From NCBI GenBank assembly GCA_963726615.1, contig CAVSCX010000006.1, forward strand, positions 62,001 to 126,000: DNA of 64,000 nt, in the 5' to 3' direction. This DNA is from CAWDZK01 sp963726615. Lineage in GTDB: Bacteria > Actinomycetota > Actinomycetes > JACCUZ01. Every line of letters starts with the position of its first letter. Within the stretch, counting starts at the first letter, position 1. Of the stretch, positions 40,843 to 48,800 are shown piece after piece. The translations under genes and the position numbers were made by a program. The notes beneath the pieces are model-generated. The model saw only the letters and a program-made list of their open reading frames with translations, did not search any database and had not been told where the DNA came from.

Positions 40843-43824
40843 ATGACGCGAGGGACGACGATGAAGAAGGCAGCTCTGTCTCTGCTCGGCGCCGGTGCGC
40901 TGGCGGCCCTGGGCATCCTGGCGGGACCGGCTGGTCCGGCGTCCGCCGCCGCCGTGACGATCGACCTCTACACCGCAACGGGCACTACCAGCCTGCCCGG
41001 GGCGGCGTCGCTCCCGGTGTGGGGGTACCGCACCAGCGCGGGCGCGGTGACCCAGCCCGGTGGCCCGGTGCTCACTGTCGACGAGGGCGACACGGTCACC
41101 ATCACGCTGCACAACGGCCTCTCCGAGTCCACGGGCCTGCTTCTGCAGGGCCAGCGAATGGTCCCGGACCGCAGCGGTGTGTCCGCCGGCGGCACCAAGA
41201 CCTACAGCTTCACCGCGAGCGACCCGGGTACGTACCTGTACGAGGCAGCGCTGCTCCCGAACGCCCAGCACCAGGTGGCGATGGGGCTCTACGGCGCTCT
41301 CGTGGTCCGGCCCGCCGGCGCGCCCGGCCAGGCCTACGGTGCTGCGAGCACGGCGTTCGACGACCAGGCTGTGCTGCTCCTCAGTGAGATCGACCCGGCG
41401 TTGAACAACGCGGGCAACAAGGCGACCTTCGACATGCGCAAGTTCGCGCCGCGCTACTTCCTGGTCAACGGCAGGGCGCACCCGGCGACCACCACGATCC
41501 CGACCACAGGTGGGCGCACGGTGCTCCTGCGCTACGTCAACGCGGGCATCCAGTACCACTCGATGTCCGTCCTGGGCGCGCACCAACGGGTCATCGCCCT
41601 CGACGGCAGCCGGTTGGACTACGCCCGCAGGTACGTCGCGGAGACCTTCGGCCCCGGCCAGACCGCCGACGCCCTCGTCACGGCCCCGGCCGCGGCGACC
41701 GATACCAAGCTGAGCGTCTACGACGGCAGCCTGCAGCTGCACAACAGCAACACCGGCGGGATCGGCGGCATGCTCACCTCGATCGACGTGGCGCCCAGCC
41801 TCTCGGGAGGCGACACGACCGGCCCGATCACCACGGCCGCGACCTTGACGGGTACCACCCTGACCGCGCATGTCGACGACTCCACCCGGGGTGGTGCGGA
41901 CGTCCAGGCGGCTGAGTACTTCCTCGACACTGTCGTCGCACCGGGCGACGGGACAGGCATGGCCGGTGCCTTCAGCTCGGCGGCAGTCGACGTCACCGCG
42001 ACGTCGGTGTCGGTCCCGAGCGGGCATCACGTGCTTTACCTGCGAGGGCAGGACTCGACGGGCAACTGGGGGCCGCTCACCTCGGTGCTGGTCTCCGGCG
42101 GCGACGCCAACGGCCCGGTCACCAGGAGCGCGCTCCTCGCGCCCCGGCTCACGAACCACGCCAACACCGGCGGGGTGGCCGTCTCCGCGACCGGCGACGA
42201 CAGCGGCACCGGAGGATCAGACATCACCGCCGGCGAGTACTGGATCGACGGCGGCTCGCACGTCGCCATGACTGTGAACACGGCAGCACCGGTGGCCAGC
42301 CTGGACGCCACCATCCCGGCCGGCGTCATCAACGGAGTCGGCGCTACCCCCGGGCTCGCCGAAGGCACCCGGGTCGTGTCCATCCGCAGCCAGGACGCCG
42401 GGGGCACCTGGGGCGCACCCGTCACGGTCAACCTGGTGGTGGACGTCACACCACCGACGACTGGTGGCGTCTCGGTGAGCCCGACGCCGAACAACGGCAC
42501 CCTGCCCGTCAACACCAGCACGCCGGCGGTGCGGGTCACTGCGACGAGCCTGTCGGACCCGATCTCCAGCGACGTCAACAGCCCGATCGGTGCCGCCGAG
42601 GTGTTCATCGACACGGTCGGTGCCAACGGCTCGGGCATCCCGCTGGGCGCCAGCGACGGGGTCTACAACGATCCGTCCGAGGGCGGGTACGCCGACATCC
42701 CGCTGTCGACCGTCAAGGCACTGGGCAACGGCCCGCACACGCTGTCCGTGCACGCCAAGGACGCTGCCGGCAACTGGGGCGCCTTCGCCACCACGACGCT
42801 GCTCGTCGACAAGGTCGGCCCCGCCGTCTCTGGCGCCTCGGCGACCCCGAACCCGACCCAGGCGGCCACGTCGGTGACGCTGACGGCGTCGGCGACGGAC
42901 ACCGCCACCGCCATCACGCAGGCCGAGTGGTTCACCGGGACCGACCCCGGCTTCGGGAACGGCACGCCGATGGCCATGTCCGGCTCCGGGCTCGGTCCGA
43001 TCGGGCTCTCGGCCACCATCGACGTGAGCAGCTGGAACGAGGGCTCGTACGCCCTGCGGGTGCGGGCGAAGGACACGGCGGGCAACTGGGGGACGACCAC
43101 GAGCACGACGCTCGCGGTGACCGCGCCGCTCGAGTTCTCCACGTTCGGCAACACGAACCCGCCAGGTGTGACCGGCACGGCTGACGACGCGGACATCTAC
43201 GGCTGGAGCGGGTCGGCGTTCAGCAGGGTGCTCGACATGTCGGCCGCGCCGTACAACCTGCCGGGCAACGCCAACGTGGACGGGTTCGACCGGGTCAGCC
43301 CGTCGACGTTCTACCTGTCCTTCAGCGGCGCGACCACCACCGTGCCCGGGCTCGGAGCGGTCCAGGACGAGGACGTGCTGTTCTGGAACGGCACCACCTG
43401 GTCGGTGTGGTTCGACGGGACGGCGCACGGCCTGACCGCCGCGAACCAGGACATCGACGCGATCAGCGTCGTCGGCTCCACGCTGTACTTCTCCACGGTC
43501 GGCAACACCAACCCGCCGGGAGTCGGCGGTGCGGCAGACGATGCCGACATCTACAGCTGGAACGGCAGCTCCTACGCCCGGGTCTGGGACGCCACCGCCA
43601 ACGGCCTCGCCGGCGCCGCCAACGTCGACGGCCTGGTGTTCCTGGACAGCAGCCACTTCTACCTGTCCTTCAGCCCCACCACCACGACCGTGCCCGGCCT
43701 GGGAGCCGTCGAGGACGAGGACGTGGTCTACAACAACGGCGGCACGTGGAAGGTCTACTTCGACGGCACCGCCCACGGACTGACGGCGGCCAACCTCGAC
43801 GTGGACGCCTTCGATGTGCCGTGA
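40843..43824 (+). CDS. Degenerate multicopper-oxidase-like protein 3 with Ig-like and repeat modules
   Basis: A 993-residue exported protein. The signal peptide is MKKAALSLLGAGALAALGILAGPAGPASA, preceded by six residues if ATG 40843 is used; ATG 40861 with GAGGGA upstream is equally likely. Residues 40-320 are two cupredoxin-like domains related to protein 2 but without HxH pairs (LLLQGQRMVPD; LYEAALLPNAQHQVAM; QYHSMSVLGAHQRV). Several Ig-like domains follow (residues 325-760, with WGPLTSV, TWGAPVTV and NWGAFATTTLLVD ends), then two copies of the shared 115-residue module. A structural or scaffold role in the island is likely. Confidence 0.78.
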   Translation: MTRGTTMKKAALSLLGAGALAALGILAGPAGPASAAAVTIDLYTATGTTSLPGAASLPVWGYRTSAGAVTQPGGPVLTVDEGDTVTITLHNGLSESTGLLLQGQRMVPDRSGVSAGGTKTYSFTASDPGTYLYEAALLPNAQHQVAMGLYGALVVRPAGAPGQAYGAASTAFDDQAVLLLSEIDPALNNAGNKATFDMRKFAPRYFLVNGRAHPATTTIPTTGGRTVLLRYVNAGIQYHSMSVLGAHQRVIALDGSRLDYARRYVAETFGPGQTADALVTAPAAATDTKLSVYDGSLQLHNSNTGGIGGMLTSIDVAPSLSGGDTTGPITTAATLTGTTLTAHVDDSTRGGADVQAAEYFLDTVVAPGDGTGMAGAFSSAAVDVTATSVSVPSGHHVLYLRGQDSTGNWGPLTSVLVSGGDANGPVTRSALLAPRLTNHANTGGVAVSATGDDSGTGGSDITAGEYWIDGGSHVAMTVNTAAPVASLDATIPAGVINGVGATPGLAEGTRVVSIRSQDAGGTWGAPVTVNLVVDVTPPTTGGVSVSPTPNNGTLPVNTSTPAVRVTATSLSDPISSDVNSPIGAAEVFIDTVGANGSGIPLGASDGVYNDPSEGGYADIPLSTVKALGNGPHTLSVHAKDAAGNWGAFATTTLLVDKVGPAVSGASATPNPTQAATSVTLTASATDTATAITQAEWFTGTDPGFGNGTPMAMSGSGLGPIGLSATIDVSSWNEGSYALRVRAKDTAGNWGTTTSTTLAVTAPLEFSTFGNTNPPGVTGTADDADIYGWSGSAFSRVLDMSAAPYNLPGNANVDGFDRVSPSTFYLSFSGATTTVPGLGAVQDEDVLFWNGTTWSVWFDGTAHGLTAANQDIDAISVVGSTLYFSTVGNTNPPGVGGAADDADIYSWNGSSYARVWDATANGLAGAANVDGLVFLDSSHFYLSFSPTTTTVPGLGAVEDEDVVYNNGGTWKVYFDGTAHGLTAANLDVDAFDVP
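43129..43821 (+). repeat. Two modules of the shared repeat (oxidase-like protein 3)
   Basis: Module starts at about 43129 (LEFSTFGNTNPPGV) and 43480 (TLYFSTVGNTNPPGV). The second is very close at DNA level to the last modules of the giant protein and of the protease. The first and second form an odd/even pair as in the other two proteins. Confidence 0.88.
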
Positions 43825-43893
43825 CGACTGGGCCGGCCGGCCTCCCACCCCTCACGGAGGCCGGCCGGCCCTAACCGAGGGGGAACGATCCGG

Positions 43894-44400
43894 ATGAGCA
43901 CTGCGACCCTGCCCGACGCCGATGTCCAGCCGGAAGACCCGGCCCCGCCTCGCCGGTGGCGCTGGGCGGTGCTCGTCCTCGTGCTCGCCCTGCTCGCTGG
44001 TGGCTTCGCGGCCCGCGGCCTGTGGGCCGAGCAGAAGGCGGACATCCGCTCGGGAACGACGCTGGTGGACGCCGACGGGCTGGCGGCCCGCTACGGCGTG
44101 AAGGTCACACTGCTGGCCGTGACCGCAGCGGGGGGCCTCGTCGAGCTCCGCTACCAGGTCGTCGACCCGGACAAGGCCGACGCCCTGCGGCACGACCTCG
44201 AGCTCGTCCCGGCCATCGTGGTCGAGGACACCGGGGCCACCTTGGTGCTGTCCTCGCTCCCGCACAACCATGGTGAGACCCGGCTGGGCGGCACCTACTT
44301 CTTCCTGTTCCCCAACGCACAGAACGCGCTCCACGCCGGCACGCTGGTGACCCTTGTGGTGGGCGACGTGCGACTCGAGCACGTGAAGGCGCAGGGATGA
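43894..44400 (+). CDS. Membrane-anchored protein of the oxidase island
   Basis: A 168-residue protein with a short cytoplasmic N-terminus, one transmembrane helix at residues 25-45 (WAVLVLVLALLAGGFAARGLW) and a 120-residue extracellular domain. The latter contains SLPHNHGETRLGGTYFFLFPNAQN, with an H-N-H motif that could bind metal and that recalls HNH of oxidase-like protein 2. I know no named family. GAGGGGGAACG lies upstream of ATG 43894, and the stop overlaps the CopC/CopD start (ATGA). By position it may deliver copper or anchor the oxidases. Confidence 0.72.
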   Translation: MSTATLPDADVQPEDPAPPRRWRWAVLVLVLALLAGGFAARGLWAEQKADIRSGTTLVDADGLAARYGVKVTLLAVTAAGGLVELRYQVVDPDKADALRHDLELVPAIVVEDTGATLVLSSLPHNHGETRLGGTYFFLFPNAQNALHAGTLVTLVVGDVRLEHVKAQG

Positions 44401-46262
44401 CCGGAGGACGCTCGTGCGTGGTGCGCCGGCTCGCGTGGAGCCTGCTCGCTGCCGTGACCGTGCTCGTCCTGTCGGCAGTACCGGCGTCGGCTCACAGCGA
44501 GATCGAACGGTCCGACCCGCCGAACGGCGGCATGGTCGCCGTGGGCAGGACCACTCTGTCGCTCTCGTTCGGGGAGCGCGTCAACACCGGGGCGAGCACG
44601 TTCGAGCTGCACAGCCGGGACGGGACGCGCGCCGAGGCAACGGTCGAGCCGGCCGGCCGTGACGGCGGCCGGGTCGTGCAGCTGAGCACCGCGCCGCTGG
44701 CCTTCGGCATCTATAGCTTGGACTGGCGGGTCCTCTCGCTCGAGGACGGGCACCCGTCAAGCGGCTCGATCGTGTTCGGCGTCGGGCTGCGACCCGTCCT
44801 GGTGCCCTCGGGCGGCGCCGTCCGCCCGGAAGGCCCGAGCCTCGTCCTGCGGTGGGTGGACCTGTCGGCGATGCTGCTCGCGATCGGCGCGCTGGCGGTC
44901 TCCGGCCGGGTGCTCGGCTCGATGGGTGAAGCGGGGGCAGGTCCCCGACGACGGGCCCGCCGGATCGCCGCGGCGGCGGCCGGGCTGGCGATCGTGTCGG
45001 GGGCGCTCACACCAGTCGTGCGGACCCAGCGCGGGGGCAGCTCCCTCGGCGAGTGGGCAGGGCAGATCTGGGCGACCCTGACCGGCACCCCGTGGGGCCA
45101 CCTGTGGCTGGCCCGGGAGCTCGCCGTCCTGCTGGCCGCGGGCGCGTTGTTGTCCTGGGCGACCAGGCGGCCGGACTCGGCCGGCCGGGTCCGGATCGCG
45201 CTGGTCGCCCTGGTGGCGTCCGCGTGGCTGGAGGGCTGGGCCGGGCACGCCTCGGCCCTGCCGACCCGGTCCGCGCTCGCTGGTCTTGCCGCGTCCGCCC
45301 ACCTCGTCGCGGCGGGCGTCTGGGCCGGCGGCCTCGTCGTCCTGGCCCTGTGCGTGCTCCCGGTGATGCGGCGCGCCCCGGACCTTCGAGGTCCCGTCCT
45401 GGCGTCGGTGTGGCGAACGTTCAGCCCACGCGCTGCCGTCGCGTCGGTCGTCCTGCTGGCGACCGGTCTCTACGAGGCCGGGCGGCACGTGCCGACGCTG
45501 GGCTCGGTCACCGCGACGCTGTACGGCGGTGCCGTGGCCGCGAAGACGCTGCTGGTACTGCTGGCGCTGGCCCTGGCCGCGGTGAACACGCTTGTCGTCA
45601 ACCCACGGCTGGCGGCGCGGGTGGGCCGGGCGATCGGGCGACCTGAAGGGTGGGCGCCGGTGTCATTGCGACGGTTCACCACCGTGGTGATGGCCGAGGT
45701 GCTCGTCCTGGTCGTGGCGGCGGGGACCGCGGCTGTGCTCACCTCCGTCCCGACCGCCCGCGAGATCGCTGCCGCCGCCCCGGTGACGGCTCCGGCATTC
45801 GACACCGTCGACGGCCTCTTCCTCACGGTCGAGGACGTTCCCGCGGGGCCGCACCGGAGCCGGCTGATCGTGCGGGTGCGGGCCACCGTCCTGCCCGAGC
45901 CGGCGCCCGTGACCGGAGTGGTGGTCCGTCTCGTCGGCCCCCGTGGCAGGCCGTCGCGCGTCACCCCGGAGCCGGTGGAGCCGGGCCGGTACGAAGCCGA
46001 GAAGCGCGCACCGTCCCCCGGGCGCTGGACCGCCCGGGTCGCCGTGCACCGGGCGGGGCTGCCGGACTCCGTGGCGCGGGTCCGGTGGACGGTGGCAGCG
46101 CCGACCTCGAACACGGTCCGCCCGCTCGAGGTTGTCACCACCGGCGTCGCCGGGCTGCTGCTGGCTGCCCTGCTGACTGTCGTCTGGCACGCCCGCGTGC
46201 GCCGACCGCCCGCGGCTCCCGGGCCGGTCGCACCCGTGCTGACCGACGCGAGCCGGCGATGA
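44397..46262 (+). CDS. CopC-CopD fusion copper protein
   Basis: A 621-residue copper-handling membrane protein. After a signal peptide the mature chain begins with His33 (HSEIERSDPPNGG), the CopC start, and SLEDGHPSSGSIVFGV near residue 117 is the second CopC copper site (D-x-H). Residues 150-460 are about eight transmembrane helices of the CopD domain (WVDLSAMLLAIGALAVSG; LAASAHLVAAGVWAGGLVVLALCVLP; WRTFSPRAAVASVVLLATGLYEA). A YtkA-like extracellular domain and a final helix follow. The layout is like Bacillus YcnJ. It is coupled to the upstream gene and overlaps the protease gene, so it probably supplies copper to the oxidases. Confidence 0.88.
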   Translation: MTGGRSCVVRRLAWSLLAAVTVLVLSAVPASAHSEIERSDPPNGGMVAVGRTTLSLSFGERVNTGASTFELHSRDGTRAEATVEPAGRDGGRVVQLSTAPLAFGIYSLDWRVLSLEDGHPSSGSIVFGVGLRPVLVPSGGAVRPEGPSLVLRWVDLSAMLLAIGALAVSGRVLGSMGEAGAGPRRRARRIAAAAAGLAIVSGALTPVVRTQRGGSSLGEWAGQIWATLTGTPWGHLWLARELAVLLAAGALLSWATRRPDSAGRVRIALVALVASAWLEGWAGHASALPTRSALAGLAASAHLVAAGVWAGGLVVLALCVLPVMRRAPDLRGPVLASVWRTFSPRAAVASVVLLATGLYEAGRHVPTLGSVTATLYGGAVAAKTLLVLLALALAAVNTLVVNPRLAARVGRAIGRPEGWAPVSLRRFTTVVMAEVLVLVVAAGTAAVLTSVPTAREIAAAAPVTAPAFDTVDGLFLTVEDVPAGPHRSRLIVRVRATVLPEPAPVTGVVVRLVGPRGRPSRVTPEPVEPGRYEAEKRAPSPGRWTARVAVHRAGLPDSVARVRWTVAAPTSNTVRPLEVVTTGVAGLLLAALLTVVWHARVRRPPAAPGPVAPVLTDASRR

Positions 46263-48754
46263 GGCGGCTCTGTGTCGGCGCCGTGGCCGTGGCCGTCGCC
46301 GTCCTGCTCGCGGCGCCGACCCAGGTGTCGGCACGAACGATCCCCGAGCCCGCCCCGGGAACGCTCCGGCCGGACGTCGTGGCCCTGCTCGACAGCGCCG
46401 CTCCCGGTGACGAGGTCACCGTGATCGTCACGCTGCGGGACCGGGCAGACCTCCGTGGCCTGCGGCATCGGCCGCGCAAGGCCCGGCTGAGGGGCGTCAT
46501 CACCGAGCTCCGGTCGACCGCAGAGTCCGCGCAGGTGCCGTTGCGCGGCCGCCTGCGCACCCTCGCGCGCCAGGGCACGGTGGCCGCCGCCACGCCGCTG
46601 TGGATCGTCAACGGGATCGCGGTGACCGCCACACCCGCCGTCGTCCGCGAGCTGGCGACACGTCCGGACGTCGCGAGCATCACCCCGGACGAGGTCCCCG
46701 TCGTCACCACTGCGGGCAGCCCCGAGCCGAACCAGGTCGCCATCGGCGCACCCTCGCTCTGGGGCCTCGGGCAGTCCGGTCAGGGCGTGGTGGTGGCCAA
46801 CCTGGACACCGGCGTGGACCTGTCCCATCCCGACCTCGCCGCACGGTGGCGTGGCGGGAGCAACAGCTGGTACGACCCGTACGGGCAGCACCCCTCGACA
46901 CCCACGGACCTGTCCGGCCACGGCACCGCGACCATGGGGGTGATGGTCGGGGGCGACTCGGGCGGGACCTCGATCGGGACGGCCCCCGGCGCGAGCTGGA
47001 TCGCAGCCAGGATCTTCAACGACTCCGGCGTCGCGACGGCGACCGCGATCCACCAGGCGTTCCAGTGGGTGCTCGACCCCGATCACGACCCGGCCACCGA
47101 TGACGCCCCGCGCGTCGTGAACGGTTCGTGGTCGATCGGCTCCGGCCCGGGTTGCGACCTGTCCTTCCAGCCCGACGTCCAGTCCTTGCGGGCGGCAGGC
47201 ATCCTGCCCGTGTTCGCCGCCGGCAACTTCGGCTCGGGGGCATCGAGCAGCGTCAGCCCGGCCAACTACCCGGAGTCGCTGTCGGTCGGTGCCGTGCTGG
47301 CCAGCAACAAGGTCTACTCGGCGAGCAGCCGCGGTCCCTCCGGCTGCGGCGGCCGGGCCCGGGTCTTCCCAGACGTCGTCGCTCCGGGTGTGAACGTGTA
47401 CTCCGCGGACCGCTACGGCCTCTACCAGTACGCCTCGGGCACCTCGATGGCCGCGCCGCACGCATCGGGTGCGCTGGCCCTGCTCCTGGCTGCCCACCCC
47501 GGGCTCACACCGGACCAGCAGCAGGCGGCGGTCACCACCACGGCGAGGGACCTGGGCGTGGCCGGACCGGACGACAGCTACGGCAACGGGCTGCTCGACC
47601 TTCCGGCCGCGAACCAGTCACTCGGAGGAACGCCGCAGCCGTCGCCCGACTTCGGCGTGTCCGTCGACCCGCCCGAAGCCGCTGTGACGCCCGGCGGCGG
47701 TTCGACCTGGACGGTCGCGGTCACGCCGGCGAACGGCTTCACCGCAGATGTCGCGCTCTCGCTGTCCGGACTGGGCGCCGGCCAGGCGACCTGGTCGTTC
47801 AACCCTGCCACGGTCCCCGCGGGGACGGGCGCGTCCCAGCTGACGGTGACCACCTCGTCGTCCCTCGGGGCGGGCAGCTATCCGCTGACGGTCACCGCCA
47901 CGAGCGGCGCGCTCACCAGGACCACCACGGCGTCCCTCACGGTCGCGGCGCTTCCGCCGCCGCCTCCGCCGCCGCCGCCTCCGCCGCCACCGCCTCCGCC
48001 GCCACCGCCTCCGCCGCCTCCGCCGCCTCCGCCGCCGCCTCTCCCGACACCGGTGGGACTGGAGTTCTCGACTCTCGGCCTCACCCGGCCGCCCGGCGTC
48101 GCCGGAAGCGCTGACGACGCGGACATCTACGGCTGGAACGGGTCGGTGTTCAGCCGAGTGCTCGACCTGTCGGCGGCGCCGTACAGGCTGCCGGCCAAGG
48201 CCAAGGTGGACGGCTTCGACCGGGTCAGCCCGACCTCGTTCTACCTGTCCTTCAGCGCCGCGAACACCACCGTCCCGGGTCTCGGGGCGGTCCAGGACGA
48301 GGACGTGGTGCTCTGGACGGGCACGAGGTGGACGCTGTACTTCGACGGCACCTCACGCGGGCTGACCGCCGACAACGAGGACCTCGACGCGATCAGCGTC
48401 GTCGGCTCGACGCTGTACTTCTCCACCGTCGGCAACACCAACCCGCCGGGAGTTGCCGGGGCGGCGGACGATGCCGACATCTACAGCTGGAACGGCAGGT
48501 CCTTCGCCCGCGTCTGGGACGCGACCGCCCACGGGCTCGCCGGCGCGGCGAAGGTCGACGGCCTGGTGTTCCGTGACGCCACCCACTTCCACCTGTCCTT
48601 CAGCGCCGCGAACACCACCGTGCCGGGTCTCGGCGCGGTCCAGGACGAGGACGTGGTCTACGACAACGGCGGCACCTGGTCGGTCTACTTCGACGGCACG
48701 GCACACGGGTTGACCGGCAACACCCTCGACCTGGACGCCTTCGACCTGAGGTAG
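46259..48754 (+). CDS. Secreted subtilisin-like (S8) protease with repeat modules
   Basis: An 831-residue exported serine protease. A signal peptide and an inhibitor-like prodomain (residues 30-150) precede the S8 catalytic domain. The triad is Asp183 (VANLDTGVDLSHPDL), His221 (SGHGTATMGV) and Ser396 (GTSMAAPHASG), with FAAGNFGSG for the oxyanion Asn. After residue 455 comes an Ig-like domain, then a run of 29 prolines (47954-48040) and two copies of the shared 115-residue module. ATG 46259 overlaps the previous stop. As last gene of the island it could process the other exported proteins. Confidence 0.88.
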   Translation: MRRLCVGAVAVAVAVLLAAPTQVSARTIPEPAPGTLRPDVVALLDSAAPGDEVTVIVTLRDRADLRGLRHRPRKARLRGVITELRSTAESAQVPLRGRLRTLARQGTVAAATPLWIVNGIAVTATPAVVRELATRPDVASITPDEVPVVTTAGSPEPNQVAIGAPSLWGLGQSGQGVVVANLDTGVDLSHPDLAARWRGGSNSWYDPYGQHPSTPTDLSGHGTATMGVMVGGDSGGTSIGTAPGASWIAARIFNDSGVATATAIHQAFQWVLDPDHDPATDDAPRVVNGSWSIGSGPGCDLSFQPDVQSLRAAGILPVFAAGNFGSGASSSVSPANYPESLSVGAVLASNKVYSASSRGPSGCGGRARVFPDVVAPGVNVYSADRYGLYQYASGTSMAAPHASGALALLLAAHPGLTPDQQQAAVTTTARDLGVAGPDDSYGNGLLDLPAANQSLGGTPQPSPDFGVSVDPPEAAVTPGGGSTWTVAVTPANGFTADVALSLSGLGAGQATWSFNPATVPAGTGASQLTVTTSSSLGAGSYPLTVTATSGALTRTTTASLTVAALPPPPPPPPPPPPPPPPPPPPPPPPPPPPPLPTPVGLEFSTLGLTRPPGVAGSADDADIYGWNGSVFSRVLDLSAAPYRLPAKAKVDGFDRVSPTSFYLSFSAANTTVPGLGAVQDEDVVLWTGTRWTLYFDGTSRGLTADNEDLDAISVVGSTLYFSTVGNTNPPGVAGAADDADIYSWNGRSFARVWDATAHGLAGAAKVDGLVFRDATHFHLSFSAANTTVPGLGAVQDEDVVYDNGGTWSVYFDGTAHGLTGNTLDLDAFDLR
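47954..48040 (+). repeat. Poly-proline codon run
   Basis: Twenty-nine uninterrupted proline codons (CCG, CCT, CCA mixed) form a rigid linker between the protease/Ig part and the repeat modules. Such runs usually need elongation factor P and are prone to slippage in copying. Confidence 0.9.
48059..48751 (+). repeat. Two modules of the shared repeat (protease)
   Basis: Module starts at 48059 (LEFSTLGLTRPPGV) and 48410 (TLYFSTVGNTNPPGV), the same odd/even pair as at 43129-43821. Confidence 0.88.
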
Positions 48755-48800
48755 CGGACGCGGGGTGAACCGGCCTGAAGGTCCGGGCAGCGACCGACCG

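Noticed and set aside
31003..48754. Calling the island a manganese-oxidation locus
   Set aside because: Multicopper oxidases with large repeat proteins are known in Mn(II) oxidation, but the sequence shows no specific MnxG/MofA/MoxA signature that I can name. Kept as one open possibility only.
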